DNA of 64,000 nt, from assembly GCA_029961745.1 (NCBI GenBank), contig CP124680.1, forward strand, positions 3,534,001 to 3,598,000. The letters are read 5' to 3'. Below the pieces are notes generated by a model. It was not told where the DNA came from and did not search any database. It saw only the letters and a program-made list of their open reading frames with translations. This document shows positions 15,985 through 26,206 of the stretch, in pieces. Positions within the stretch are counted from its first letter, which is position 1, and the number at the start of each line of letters is the position of its first letter. Made by a program: the position numbers and the translations under genes. The DNA comes from Nocardioides sp. L-11A. GTDB taxonomy: Bacteria; Actinomycetota; Actinomycetes; Propionibacteriales; Nocardioidaceae.

Positions 15985-17048
15985 GGACGGCACCCCACTC
16001 TCGGGTCGTTGGGCGCCGGGTAGGCGCCGGCGTCGGCGCACTGCTGGATGACGGCGTCGGGGATCAGCCCGTTGGGGGCGACGATGTCGACGAACCGCCC
16101 GGTGCCGGTGACCCGCGCGATGTTCCTGCTCAGCTGCTCCATCGCCGGGATCGCCTTGCCGAGGCTCTCGTTCTCGGTGGCCAGCGCCCGGGAGATCTGC
16201 TCCAGGTTGCGCAGCATCGGGCCGAGCTTGTCGCGGTTGACCTCGAGGATGCCGGCGATCTGCTTGCTGAGGTCGGCGGTGCCGCGCACCAGGCGGACGA
16301 TCGCGTCGCGGCGCTCGTTGAGCACCGCCGCCAGCGCGTCGCCCTGGGAGACCAGGTTGACGATCACGTCGCTGCGGTCGTTGATGATGGCGATCAGGTC
16401 GCTCCCCGACGACACCAGCTCGGAGATCTTGTCGGCGTCCTCGGCGAGATTGCCGGCGAAGTCGTTGAGCCCGGTGAGTGCCTTGCCCACCGCGTCGGAG
16501 GAGGACGCCGACAGCGTCTCGGTCAGCACGTCCATGGCCTGCTGCAGCTGCGGGATGTCGGTCTGGTCCAGCTGCCCCGAGACCCGGCCCAGCTCGTTGA
16601 CCAGGGTCCGGCTGGCGAAGGTGCGCTCGACCGGGATCGGCTTGCTCAGCGCGCCCGGTCCCGCGGGCTCGAGCGCGACGAACTGCGCGCCGAGGGGGTT
16701 GAGCACCTTGACCCGGGCCGCGGTGTCCTCGCCGAGGTCGACGTCGCTGTTGACCTCGAAGTCGATCCGGACCCGGTCGTCCTCCAGCACGATGCCGGTC
16801 ACCTTGCCGACCCTGACACCGCGGACCTGCACGGTCTCCCCACCGGTCAGCCCGGAGGCGCTGGTGAAGTAGGCGGAGTAGTCGTCCTTGCTGGTGAGGA
16901 ACGGCAGCCGGGTCAGGTTCAGCCCGAGCAGGATCAGCACGAGCAGCACCGCCGCCGCGATCGCCGCCACCTTGAGCGGGTCGCGGTCCGAGACCCGCCA
17001 GTCGTCGAGGTCGAAGTCGCGGACCTTCTTCAACATCGTCGCGGTCAT
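15981..17048 (-). CDS. MCE family protein, MceC position
   Basis: 355 residues. An N-terminal cytoplasmic stretch of ~28 residues (LKKVRDFDLDDWRVSDRDPL), TM anchor VAAIAAAVLLVLILLGLNLT, MCE domain (YSAYFTSASGLTGGETVQVR, GVRVGKVTGIVLE) and a helical tail. ATG 17048 overlaps the mceB stop as ATGA and has GGAAAGG upstream. Ends with two cysteines (IQQCADAGAY, RVGCRP), common at MceC ends. Third ring subunit by order. Confidence 0.9.
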   Translation of the reverse strand: MTATMLKKVRDFDLDDWRVSDRDPLKVAAIAAAVLLVLILLGLNLTRLPFLTSKDDYSAYFTSASGLTGGETVQVRGVRVGKVTGIVLEDDRVRIDFEVNSDVDLGEDTAARVKVLNPLGAQFVALEPAGPGALSKPIPVERTFASRTLVNELGRVSGQLDQTDIPQLQQAMDVLTETLSASSSDAVGKALTGLNDFAGNLAEDADKISELVSSGSDLIAIINDRSDVIVNLVSQGDALAAVLNERRDAIVRLVRGTADLSKQIAGILEVNRDKLGPMLRNLEQISRALATENESLGKAIPAMEQLSRNIARVTGTGRFVDIVAPNGLIPDAVIQQCADAGAYPAPNDPRVGCRP

Positions 17049-18133
17049 CGGCACACCTTTCCGGCCCGTGCAGGGTCGCCGACCTGGCCCGACGGCAGCT
17101 CGAGGCCGACCGGGTCCTGCGGAGCGGGCAGTCCGGGGACGAGGGACAGGTTGAGCCGGCCCGTCGCCCGGAGGTCGAGGTTGCAGAGATAGACCTTCAC
17201 GAACGAGCCCGAGTCCATGATCCGGTTGAGGTTGTCGACCAGGTCGGGGATGTCGCGCATCAGGTCGACGATCGCGCCGGAGCTCTTGGTCAGCACCGCC
17301 GAGGCCTCGGCGACGCCGTCGATGCCCTTGTTGATGGCCTCGGTCGACTCGCGGGTCAGCGCCGACGCGTCCTCCCCGAAGCGGGCCAGACCGTCGATGG
17401 TCGAGGCGAGCACCGAGCGCTGGTCGCTCAGGGTGCCCACCACGGAGCCGAAGTCGTCGATCATGCTGCCCAGCGCCTCCCCCTGCTCGTTGACGCTGGT
17501 GAGCAGGTCCGCGAGGCTCGTGATGACCGTGGAGATCACCTCCTTGCGACCGGCGAGGTGGGTGGTGATCGTGCCGACCTGCTCGACCAGGTTGGCCACC
17601 GTGCCGGACTCGCCCTGGAAGATGGCGACGATCGAGGCGGTCAGCTGGTTGACCTGTTCGGGGTCGAGCGCGTCGAAGAGCGGCTGGAAGCCGTCGAACA
17701 CCGCGGTGAGGTCGACCGCCGGCAGGCTCTGGGACTCCGGGAGCGTGCCGCCCGGACGCAGCCGCTGCGCGGGCGCGCCCTCCGGCGGCACCAGCGCGAG
17801 ATAGCGGCTCCCGATCAGGTTCGCGTAGCGGACGGCCGTGCGGGTGTTGGTGTGCAGCGCGTGTCCGCCGCTGACCACGAAGGTGACCTCGACGTCCTTG
17901 TCGCGCAGCTCGACGCCGGTCACCTTGCCGACCTCCAGGCCGGCGACGGTCACATCGTCGCCCGAGCGCAGTCCGGCGGCATCGGCGAGCCGCGCGTGGT
18001 ACTTCTCGCCGTTGCGCTGGCCCAGGTCGAGCACCGACATGACCACGAAGACCGTCAGCAGCACCGAGATCACGACGAAGACGGCCACCGAGGCCAGCAG
18101 GCGCCCGGCGCGGGCGGGCCGGGTGCTGGTCAT
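17045..18133 (-). CDS. MCE family protein, MceB position
   Basis: 362 residues. TM anchor LLASVAVFVVISVLLTVFVV, then YHARLADAAGLRSGDDVTVA and GLEVGKVTGVELRDKDV of the MCE domain, residues ~45-120. The helical tail (VVGTLSDQRSVLASTIDGLA) is followed by YLCNLDLRATGRLNLSLVPG, characteristic of MceB C-termini, and a final Cys. It overlaps both neighbours by 4 nt. Confidence 0.9.
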   Translation of the reverse strand: MTSTRPARAGRLLASVAVFVVISVLLTVFVVMSVLDLGQRNGEKYHARLADAAGLRSGDDVTVAGLEVGKVTGVELRDKDVEVTFVVSGGHALHTNTRTAVRYANLIGSRYLALVPPEGAPAQRLRPGGTLPESQSLPAVDLTAVFDGFQPLFDALDPEQVNQLTASIVAIFQGESGTVANLVEQVGTITTHLAGRKEVISTVITSLADLLTSVNEQGEALGSMIDDFGSVVGTLSDQRSVLASTIDGLARFGEDASALTRESTEAINKGIDGVAEASAVLTKSSGAIVDLMRDIPDLVDNLNRIMDSGSFVKVYLCNLDLRATGRLNLSLVPGLPAPQDPVGLELPSGQVGDPARAGKVCR

Positions 18134-19299
18134 GGGGTGCTCCCCTCAGTCGAGCCGCCGGGACGGCGGCTGAACGAGCAGAGCGGCTCGGGGCAGCCCT
18201 GGTAGGTGGACGGGTTGGCGAAGCCGGGCCGGACCGCCTCGTTGAGCAGCCGGGCGAGCTGGTCGGCGTCGCCGCCGGCGGTCATCGCCAGCACCAGGTC
18301 GGCGGGGTTGCGCACCGACAGCGCGGCCATCCGGATGTCGGGCATGCCGTCGGCCAGTGCCGGCGCCCAGGTCGAGGCCCAGCTGTCGATGCCCTTGAGC
18401 ATCTTGGTGATGACGTCGGGTCCCTGGGAGAGCGCCGCGAGCAGCGCCACGGCGCCGTCCACGGAGTCGGCGTAGGCGTCCATCGTGCTGCGCAGAAGCG
18501 CGGCGGACGTGGTCGAGAGCCGGGCGCCGTTGCTGACCAGCGAGCGGAACGAGTCGGCGTTCTCGCGGACGGTCGTCGCGGTGGTCGACGCGTTCTCGAT
18601 CAGGGAGAGGAACTCGGGCGTGAGGTCGCTGAGGCCGCCCGCGAAGGTGGCCAGCTCACCGAGGTTCTCGACCAGCGTCGGCCACAGCGGCAGCATGATG
18701 CCGAGATAGTCGTTGGTGGCGACCAGGGTCTTGCCGAGCTCCGCGCCCTGGCCCTGCAGTGCGGTGGCCAGGCCGGACAGGCCGGCGTTCAGACGGGCGG
18801 GGCTGACCTCCTTGAGCACGTCGTTGAGCGCGACGAAGGTGCCCTGGAGCGAGGGGTTGCGCGAGGCGTCGTACGCCGGGACGACGGCATCGTCGGGCAG
18901 GCCGGCGGGGCCGCCGTCGTCGGTGGCCAGCAGCTGGACGTACTGGTTGCCGAAGATGGAGATCGGCCCGACGGTCGCGACGACGTCACGGGGAAGCTTG
19001 CCGAGCCACTTCCGGTCGATCCGGACCCGGACCTCCGGCGCCTCGTCCGTGGCGTCGCCGGTCCCGCTCCGCGCGGCCTCCACGACGGTGCCGACGCGCA
19101 CGTCGCGGTAGGTCACCGGACTGTCGACGGCGACGACCGAGCTGGCCGGCGGGAGCTGGACGCGCAGGACCGGCGCGCCCGAGAACGCCCCGCCGAACTG
19201 GGCGAACACCAGTCCGCCGACCGTCAGCACGGCGACCGTGAAGACCACGCCCAGCCGGGCCAGCACCCGGGGGTTGCGGTAGAGCGCGTAGATGTCCAT
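18130..19299 (-). CDS. MCE family protein, MceA position
   Basis: 389 residues. Short N-terminus (MDIYALYRNPRVLARL), TM anchor GVVFTVAVLTVGGLVFAQF, MCE domain (SVVAVDSPVTYRDVRVGTVV) and a long helical region. It ends YQGCPEPLCSF followed by a Ser/Gly/Arg-rich tail. First of the six mce genes and directly adjacent to the second permease gene with no gap, so translation is probably coupled. Confidence 0.9.
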   Translation of the reverse strand: MDIYALYRNPRVLARLGVVFTVAVLTVGGLVFAQFGGAFSGAPVLRVQLPPASSVVAVDSPVTYRDVRVGTVVEAARSGTGDATDEAPEVRVRIDRKWLGKLPRDVVATVGPISIFGNQYVQLLATDDGGPAGLPDDAVVPAYDASRNPSLQGTFVALNDVLKEVSPARLNAGLSGLATALQGQGAELGKTLVATNDYLGIMLPLWPTLVENLGELATFAGGLSDLTPEFLSLIENASTTATTVRENADSFRSLVSNGARLSTTSAALLRSTMDAYADSVDGAVALLAALSQGPDVITKMLKGIDSWASTWAPALADGMPDIRMAALSVRNPADLVLAMTAGGDADQLARLLNEAVRPGFANPSTYQGCPEPLCSFSRRPGGSTEGSTP

Positions 19300-20160
19300 C
19301 TAGATCCGCACTCCGGTCGAGGTGCCCCAGAACAGCAGCGTCATCAGCATGTCGGCGACCGCGATGGTCACGATGCTGGCCCGGATCGCCCGGCCCGACG
19401 CCACGCCCACCCCCTCGGGGCCGCCCTCGGCGGTGAAGCCGTAGAAGCAGTGGATGAAGGTGATCATCAGGGCGAGCACCACGACTTTGAGCACCGAGAG
19501 GAACACATCGCCGGGATCGAGGAAGAGGAAGAAGTAGTGGTCGTAGGTGCCGGTGCCCTGGCCCGCGATGAGCTGCACGGTGAACTTCGAGGCGAAGTAG
19601 GCGCCGGACAGCGTGACCAGGTAGAGCGGCACCACGAAGATGCTGACCGCGATCAGCCGGGTGGTCACGAGGTACTCCATGCTGGAGACCGCCATCGTGT
19701 CCATCGCGTCGATCTCGCCGCTGATCCGCATCGCGCCGAGCTGCGCGGTGAAGCGGCAGCCCATCTGGGCGGCCAGCCCGAAGGCCGTGATCAGCGGTGC
19801 CAGCTCACGGGTGTTGCCGACCGCGGCGACCAGACCCGAGAGGGGTGCCAGGCCGACGATGCTGAGGCCCTCCATCCCCTCCAGACCGAGCTGGACGCCG
19901 ATCACGGCCGACAGCAGCGCCGACACGAACACCGTGCTCGCGGCGACCGTGAGCAGGCCCTTGCCGAAGGCGATCTCGGCGAGCAGGCGCCATACCTCGT
20001 GGCGGTAGCGACGCAGGGCCATCGGGATGGTGACGACGGCGTGGATGCAGAAGAGCAGCATGGTGCCCTGGCGGCGCAGGTTGCCGGTGAACGCACGCAC
20101 GAGCATCCCGCCCCAGCGTGGTCCGGTGCGCGGCAGCAGTGAGGTCGCCATCGTCCTCAC
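19300..20160 (-). CDS. MlaE/YrbE-family ABC permease, YrbE-B position
   Basis: 286 residues. A cytoplasmic amphipathic N-terminus is followed by the five to six TM helices of MlaE permeases (FVSALLSAVIGVQLGLEG). The characteristic cytoplasmic elbow reads FTAQLGAMRISGEIDAMDTM, ending in the conserved E-I-D-A-M. It should pair with the upstream permease to form the membrane core under the Mce ring. The GTG start overlaps the upstream stop (GTGA). Confidence 0.93.
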   Translation of the reverse strand: MRTMATSLLPRTGPRWGGMLVRAFTGNLRRQGTMLLFCIHAVVTIPMALRRYRHEVWRLLAEIAFGKGLLTVAASTVFVSALLSAVIGVQLGLEGMEGLSIVGLAPLSGLVAAVGNTRELAPLITAFGLAAQMGCRFTAQLGAMRISGEIDAMDTMAVSSMEYLVTTRLIAVSIFVVPLYLVTLSGAYFASKFTVQLIAGQGTGTYDHYFFLFLDPGDVFLSVLKVVVLALMITFIHCFYGFTAEGGPEGVGVASGRAIRASIVTIAVADMLMTLLFWGTSTGVRI

Positions 20161-20954
20161 CCCACTCTCGGCGGCGCGGCCAGCAGGAAGATCTGGCTCA
20201 CGACGAGGTTGATGACGAACAGCAGGACGCCGGTGAGCACCACCGAGCGGTTGACCGCGTCACCGACCCCCGCGGGACCGTGCTGGGCATTGAGCCCCTG
20301 GTACGACGCGACGAGCGCGGCCACCAGGCCGAACAGGGCTGCCTTGACGGTCGACTCGATCAGGTCGGCCGGCTGGGAGAAGGCACTGAACGAGTGCAGG
20401 AAGCCGCCGGCGGTGCTGTTGAGCAGGTAGACCGCCGAGAGGTATCCGCTGATGATGCCGACGAAGGCGACGACCCCGTTGAGCAGGACGCTGACCAGCA
20501 TGGTGGCGAGGATCCGCGGTGCGACCAGGCGCTCGAGCGGATCGACCGCCATCACCCGCATCGCCGCGATCTCGCTGCGGATCGCCCGGGAGCCGAGGTC
20601 GGCGCAGATGGCCGAGCCACCGGCGCCGGCGAGGACGATGCCGCTGATGATCGGCGCCGCCTGGCGCACGGTGCCCACCGAGTTGACGCCACCGACCAGC
20701 GACGCGGCGCCGACCTGGCTGGTCAGTCCGCCGACGGTCAGCACCAGCACGAGCCCGAAGGGGATCGCGATCAGGATCGTCGGGAGCAGCGCCACCGAGG
20801 CGAGGAACCGGGTCTGCAGCAGGAACTCCCACCAGGAGAAGCGGCGTCGGACCAGCGCCCGCACCGTGACGGTGCACGAGTCCACGAACATGGCGACCAT
20901 GCCGCCGAAGCTGCGTGCGCTCTCTCCGAGCGCGGGGACGTTCCCACTCCTCAC
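20157..20954 (-). CDS. MlaE/YrbE-family ABC permease, YrbE-A position
   Basis: 265 residues, paralogous to the next gene. Helical segments include FLASVALLPTILIAIPFGLV; the signature loop is ADLGSRAIRSEIAAMRVMAV followed by DPLERLVAPR. Together with YrbE-B it forms the heterodimeric channel energised by the ATPase encoded first in the operon. GTG 20954 overlaps the stop of the Mce-associated gene by 4 nt. Confidence 0.93.
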   Translation of the reverse strand: MRSGNVPALGESARSFGGMVAMFVDSCTVTVRALVRRRFSWWEFLLQTRFLASVALLPTILIAIPFGLVLVLTVGGLTSQVGAASLVGGVNSVGTVRQAAPIISGIVLAGAGGSAICADLGSRAIRSEIAAMRVMAVDPLERLVAPRILATMLVSVLLNGVVAFVGIISGYLSAVYLLNSTAGGFLHSFSAFSQPADLIESTVKAALFGLVAALVASYQGLNAQHGPAGVGDAVNRSVVLTGVLLFVINLVVSQIFLLAAPPRVG

Positions 20955-21613
20955 AGCAGGTCCACGCTGTCGAGCAGCCAGGAGTCGCCGTGGCGGACCA
21001 GGTGCAGGCGCAGGCGGCTGGCCTGGCTGGTCGCCTCCTCGCTCTGCTTGCTGCTCGCCGACTGGTCGGCGAACACCAGCACGGTGGCCAGGTCGCCGTC
21101 GACCTTCTGCACCGCCGCATCCACCACACTGCCCGAGGCCGTGGCCTCCAGCTGGGTGAACATCGGCGCGAGTGTCTTGTTGGTCTCGGCGAACTTCTGC
21201 TGGAAGGCGTCGGTCGTGCCCTGCTCCAACAGGCGCTGCTGCGCCTCGAGGTCGCGGTAGTCGTAGGTCGTCAGCGCGACGGCCAGCTCGCGGGCCCGCT
21301 CGAGCACCTCGGCCCGGTCGGTCTGCGCCGCGCTCAGGCGGTCGACCTCCGCGCGGCTGTCGTCGAGGCGCAGCCAGAGGTAGCCGACCGCCGCGACGAG
21401 GAGCAGGACCAGCAGCACCACCGCCACCAGGGGCGTCCGCCGTCCGAACGGGGAGGAGGCGACGGGCGGCTCGGCCGGAGGGATCCCGTCGGCACCGTCC
21501 GGGGCAGCGCCCTCGGGGGCCGACGCGGCCGGGACGTCGGCCTCCTCGGCGGTCTCCTCGACCGCGGGCTTGCTGGTGACCAGCCGCTTCTTGGTGATGA
21601 CGCTCGTAGACAT
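20951..21613 (-). CDS. Mce-associated membrane protein
   Basis: 220 residues: a disordered Ala/Pro/Glu-rich cytoplasmic N-terminus (~60 aa), one TM helix (TPLVAVVLLVLLLVAAVGYL) and an extracytoplasmic domain with ARELAVALTTYDYRDLEAQQ and HLVRHGDSWLLDSVDLL, the pattern of Mam proteins encoded with mycobacterial mce operons. ATG 21613 has GGGAGAG upstream; the open frame to 21919 is antisense noise. In mycobacteria mam genes follow mceF; here the gene precedes the permeases. Homologues such as OmamA stabilise Mce complexes. Confidence 0.85.
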   Translation of the reverse strand: MSTSVITKKRLVTSKPAVEETAEEADVPAASAPEGAAPDGADGIPPAEPPVASSPFGRRTPLVAVVLLVLLLVAAVGYLWLRLDDSRAEVDRLSAAQTDRAEVLERARELAVALTTYDYRDLEAQQRLLEQGTTDAFQQKFAETNKTLAPMFTQLEATASGSVVDAAVQKVDGDLATVLVFADQSASSKQSEEATSQASRLRLHLVRHGDSWLLDSVDLL

Positions 21614-21687
21614 GGCTCTCCCTTGGGGTCGACGGAACATCGAAGGACGCGCTGCGATCGGGGCCAGCGCTGAAATCAGTGCTGCGA

Positions 21688-22587
21688 TCAGGCGGTGTAG
21701 AGCTCGTCGGCGAAGTCGGTCTCGGCGTCGACCATCTCGTCCATGCCGATGGGACCGCGGGCGCGGCCGGCGAAGAACTGCTCCACGATCGGTCGGTCGC
21801 TGGCGAGGACCTCGTCGGCGGGCCCGAAGGCGACCAGCTTGGAGCGGAACAGCATGCCGATGTGGTCGGCAGTGCGGCGCACCGAGTCGATGTTGTGGGT
21901 GATCACGAAGAAGGTGCACCCGGTCACGGCCTGGACCGACTTCATCAGGTCGTCGAGGTGGGCGACCCGGACCGGGTCGAGTCCGGAGTCGGGCTCGTCG
22001 AAGAAGACGATCTCCGGGTCCAGCGCCAGCGCCCGGGCGAGGCCGGCGCGCTTCTTCATGCCGCCGGAGACCTCGCCGGGCATCTTGCCGAGGTGCTTGA
22101 CCAGTCCGACCATGTCGGCCTTGGTGTGCACGATCTCGCGCACCTGCTCCTCGGAGAGGTCGGTGTGCTCGCGCAACGGGAAGGCGATGTTGTCGTAGAG
22201 GCTGATCGAGCCGAACAGCGCGCCGTCCTGGAAGAGCACGCCGAACTTGCGGCGGACCCGCATCAGGTCGCGGTGGCGCATGCCGACGATCGGCTCGCCG
22301 TCGACGTAGATCTGGCCCTGCTCGGGCGGGTACATCCCGATGATGGTGTTGAGCAGGACCGACTTGCCGGTGCCCGACGGGCCGAGCACGGAGGTGATCT
22401 GCCCACGGGCCACGTCGAAGCTGACGTCGTCGAGCACCTGCATGGGTCCGAAGGACTTGCTGACGCCCCGGAGGGCGATGACGGCGTCGGGGGCGATCCC
22501 CGCGGCCGAGGCCGCGTCGCTGTCGGGGTTTGCTGCCGCGGGGCCAACCGCGGTGTCAAGCTGGGTGAGTGGCATTCCGGTCGTCAC
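21688..22587 (-). CDS. Mce/Mla ABC transporter ATPase (Mkl/MlaF-like)
   Basis: 299 residues. Walker A GPSGTGKS, Q-loop LFQDGALFGSISLYDN, signature VSGGMKKRAGLARALALDPE, Walker B IVFFDEPDSGLDPV and H-loop FVITHNI. The 'SGGMKKR' and 'DEPDSGLDP' spellings are typical of the MlaF/Mkl subgroup that drives MCE systems. GTG 22587 has GGAGG 8 nt upstream. The first ~33 residues are a disordered extension. It heads the operon here, unlike mycobacteria where mkl is unlinked, so the whole transporter is encoded together. Confidence 0.93.
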   Translation of the reverse strand: MTTGMPLTQLDTAVGPAAANPDSDAASAAGIAPDAVIALRGVSKSFGPMQVLDDVSFDVARGQITSVLGPSGTGKSVLLNTIIGMYPPEQGQIYVDGEPIVGMRHRDLMRVRRKFGVLFQDGALFGSISLYDNIAFPLREHTDLSEEQVREIVHTKADMVGLVKHLGKMPGEVSGGMKKRAGLARALALDPEIVFFDEPDSGLDPVRVAHLDDLMKSVQAVTGCTFFVITHNIDSVRRTADHIGMLFRSKLVAFGPADEVLASDRPIVEQFFAGRARGPIGMDEMVDAETDFADELYTA

Positions 22588-22704
22588 TGAGGGGCCCTCC
22601 GGTGAGCGGGTTGTGCACGGCTCGCATCGGGGCTCCTGCTTCCCCGGGCGGACCGTGCCTTCGCCGTTCGCTCTCCCTTTCGAACGGCGAGTGCAACTGC
22701 CAGT

Positions 22705-22721
22705 TGTAACAAGCTGTTACA
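22705..22721. promoter_or_regulatory. 17-bp palindrome upstream of the mce operon
   Basis: TGTAACAAGCTGTTACA: perfect 7-bp arms with a 3-nt centre, 118-134 nt upstream of the ATPase start. A second inverted repeat, CAACT-GCC-AGTTG, abuts it at 22694-22706. Same architecture as 12446-12462. Probable operator for the mce operon. Confidence 0.6.
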
Positions 22722-22748
22722 CGTCGCCCCCACCCCACACCAGTCGGG

Positions 22749-22767
22749 GCCGTGTGTCAAGCGTCAC
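22749..22767 (-). promoter_or_regulatory. 19-nt box shared with the secreted-run promoter
   Basis: GCCGTGTGTCAAGCGTCAC, 16 of 19 identical to 12410-12428. Further GTCACC copies follow at 22787-22806. Together with the palindrome it forms a composite control region. The 22588-22882 interval contains no gene I can support. Confidence 0.5.
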
Positions 22768-22882
22768 CTGGGGGTGATACCGGAAAGGTCACCACAAGTT
22801 GTCACCTGAGCGCCAGATTCTCGCTCGAACATGAATAGGTGTCGGGTTTCTGTTCGCCGTGGCGAGGAGGGTGCCCGGACAC

Positions 22883-22917
22883 GACGAAGCGCGGCCGCCG
22901 ATGGCGACCGCGCTTCG
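22883..22917 (-). terminator. Hairpin after DUF2550, end of the atp block
   Basis: ACGAAGCGCGG (22883-22893) and CCGCGCTTCGT (22907-22917) are perfect 11-bp arms around a 13-nt loop, directly after the DUF2550 stop codon. It separates the housekeeping block from the mce promoter. Confidence 0.7.
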
Positions 22918-22920
22918 TTC

Positions 22921-23373
22921 TCACAGGCCCTTCGTCCGGTTCCAGTCGGTCCCGGGAGGCTGCGCCTCCAACCAGGCCTGGAAGCCGGTGAGCGAGGAGA
23001 CGCTCATGGCGAGCTCGACGAGCCCGTCGGGCGACTGGCAGCGGATGACCAGGTGATCGGGATAGAGCGAGGCCTGCTCCGTCCCGGCCGGCTCGCGACG
23101 GCCGTCGTAGGAGAGCTCGTCGCGCCGCCAGGAGCGCCGCGGGCGCCGGGACAGCGTGAACACCCGGAACCACTCCAGCCGCTCGCCGGAGTAGCGGCCC
23201 AGGCCCAGGACCCAGCCCCGCTCGGGGGTCGTGGCGCGCAGCCGGTGGCTCAGCTCGAAGGTGCCGCCGTCCCGGGAGAGCAGACGGCGCCGGACGATGA
23301 GTCCGACGCCGTACAGCACACACAGGAGCAGGAGCACGCCACAGATGTCGAGCAGCCACTCCCACCATGCCAT
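22921..23373 (-). CDS. DUF2550 membrane protein
   Basis: 150 residues. One N-terminal TM helix (LLDICGVLLLLCVLYGVGLI) followed by a cytoplasmic basic domain (RWGVLGLGRY-like segment ERGWVLGLGRYSGERLEWFR, then LYPDHLVIRCQSPDG). The family sits immediately after atpC across Actinobacteria (for example Rv1312), as here, 19 nt downstream. Function is unknown; linkage suggests a role near ATP synthase or the membrane, but none is established to my knowledge. Confidence 0.85.
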   Translation of the reverse strand: MAWWEWLLDICGVLLLLCVLYGVGLIVRRRLLSRDGGTFELSHRLRATTPERGWVLGLGRYSGERLEWFRVFTLSRRPRRSWRRDELSYDGRREPAGTEQASLYPDHLVIRCQSPDGLVELAMSVSSLTGFQAWLEAQPPGTDWNRTKGL

Positions 23374-23391
23374 CTGCGTATCAGTGACTTC

Positions 23392-23796
23392 CTACGCGAC
23401 CATCTCCGCGGCGCGGATCCGCGCCTCGGCGTGCCGGACCCGCTGCTCGGCCTCGTTGCTCGAGTCGAGCAGGCGCTTGGCCTCCTCGAGGTCGATCCGG
23501 GCCTGGTCGACCTCGATGTCCTCGGCCCGCTCGACGCGCTCGGCCAGGATCGAGACCCGGTCGCCCGCCACCGAGAGGAAGCCGCCGTCGACGGCGACGA
23601 CCACGAGCTGGTTCTTGTCCGCCACCTGGATCTCGACCACCGAGGCCGAGAGCAGCGAGAGCGTCGGCGCGTGGCCGCGCAGCACACCGATATCGCCCTC
23701 GACCGTGCGCGCGATGATCATCGCCGCCTCACCGGACCACACGGTCCGGTCGGCAGCGACGAGCTCGACGTGCAGGTGCTCGACCGTGTCCGCCAT
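23392..23796 (-). CDS. atpC: ATP synthase epsilon subunit
   Basis: 134 residues. The beta-sandwich N-terminal domain (LHVELVAADRTVWSGEAAMI, GDIGVLRGHAPTL) is followed by a two-helix C-terminal domain (DQARIDLEEAKRLLDSSNEA). Part of the F1 central stalk, coupling rotation to catalysis and restraining ATP hydrolysis. ATG 23796 lies 2 nt after the atpD stop; longer frames upstream overlap atpD. Confidence 0.97.
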   Translation of the reverse strand: MADTVEHLHVELVAADRTVWSGEAAMIIARTVEGDIGVLRGHAPTLSLLSASVVEIQVADKNQLVVVAVDGGFLSVAGDRVSILAERVERAEDIEVDQARIDLEEAKRLLDSSNEAEQRVRHAEARIRAAEMVA

Positions 23797-23798
23797 GA

Positions 23799-25256
<1,458 letters not shown>

Positions 25257-25288
25257 TTACTCCGTTTGGTGTTTTCTCTGGTGGTGGA

Positions 25289-26203
25289 TCAGTCGTTCGC
25301 AGCCTGGGCGTCGGCGAGCGCGTTGACGCCGCCGACGATCTCGCTGATCTCCTGCGTGATGCCCGCCTGGCGCGCCTGGTTGGCGATCCGGGTGAGCTTC
25401 TTGATCAGCTCCTCGGCATTGTCCGTCGCCGACTTCATCGCCTTCTGGCGCGCTGCGAGCTCGGAGGCCGCAGCCTGCAGGAGAGCGTAGAAGATCCGGC
25501 TCTGGACGTACTGCGGCAGCAGGCCGTCGAGGACCTGCGCAGCCGACGGCTCGAACTCGTAGAGCGGCAGCAGCTCGTCGGCCTCGGGGGCCTCCTCGCC
25601 CTCGACGACCTCGAGCGGCAGCAGCCGGATCGCGGTCGGCTCCTGGGTGAGCATCGAGCGGAACCGGGTGTAGACGACGTGGACCTCGTCGACGTCGCCC
25701 TCCTCGCCCTGCTCCTTGAGGAACGCCTCGATCAGCGCGGAGCCGATCTCGGCGGCGTGCTCGTAGGTCGGCTGGTCGGAGAAGCCGGTCCAGGCACGGA
25801 CGAAGGGACGCTGGCGGAACTTGAAGTACGCCTCCGCCTTGCGGCCGGCGAGGTAGAAGTCCAGCTCCTTGCCCTCGCCGCGCAGCCGCTCGGCGAGCCG
25901 CTCGGTCTCCTTGATGACGCTCGAGGAGTAGGCGCCGGCGAGACCGCGGTCGCTGGTGATGACCAGCACGGCGGCCCGCTTGGGGTTCTCCTCCTCCCGC
26001 GTCAGCGGGTGGTCGACGTTGGAGAACGTCGCCACCGCCGACACGGCGCGGGTCAGCTCCCGGGCGTACGGCGCTGCCGCCGCGGCCCGCTGCTGCGCCT
26101 TGATGATCCGGGACGCAGCGATGAGCTCCATGGCGCGCGTGATCTTCTTCATCGACTCCGTCGACTTGATCCGCGCGCGGTACTCACGCAGCGATACGGC
26201 CAT
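25289..26203 (-). CDS. atpG: ATP synthase gamma subunit
   Basis: 304 residues. Conserved N-terminal helix ([20 protein letters not shown]) and C-terminal helix ([20 protein letters not shown]) that form the rotating coiled-coil shaft, with the Rossmann-like [13 protein letters not shown] between. A central insertion rich in Glu ([18 protein letters not shown]) is typical of actinobacterial gamma. Starts 3 nt after atpA. Confidence 0.98.
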   Translation of the reverse strand: MAVSLREYRARIKSTESMKKITRAMELIAASRIIKAQQRAAAAAPYARELTRAVSAVATFSNVDHPLTREEENPKRAAVLVITSDRGLAGAYSSSVIKETERLAERLRGEGKELDFYLAGRKAEAYFKFRQRPFVRAWTGFSDQPTYEHAAEIGSALIEAFLKEQGEEGDVDEVHVVYTRFRSMLTQEPTAIRLLPLEVVEGEEAPEADELLPLYEFEPSAAQVLDGLLPQYVQSRIFYALLQAAASELAARQKAMKSATDNAEELIKKLTRIANQARQAGITQEISEIVGGVNALADAQAAND

Positions 26204-26206
26204 GCG

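Noticed and set aside
22588..22920. Gene in the 333-bp gap before the mce ATPase
   Set aside because: Short frames only, poor codon use; the interval is filled by palindromes, GTCAC boxes and a terminator.
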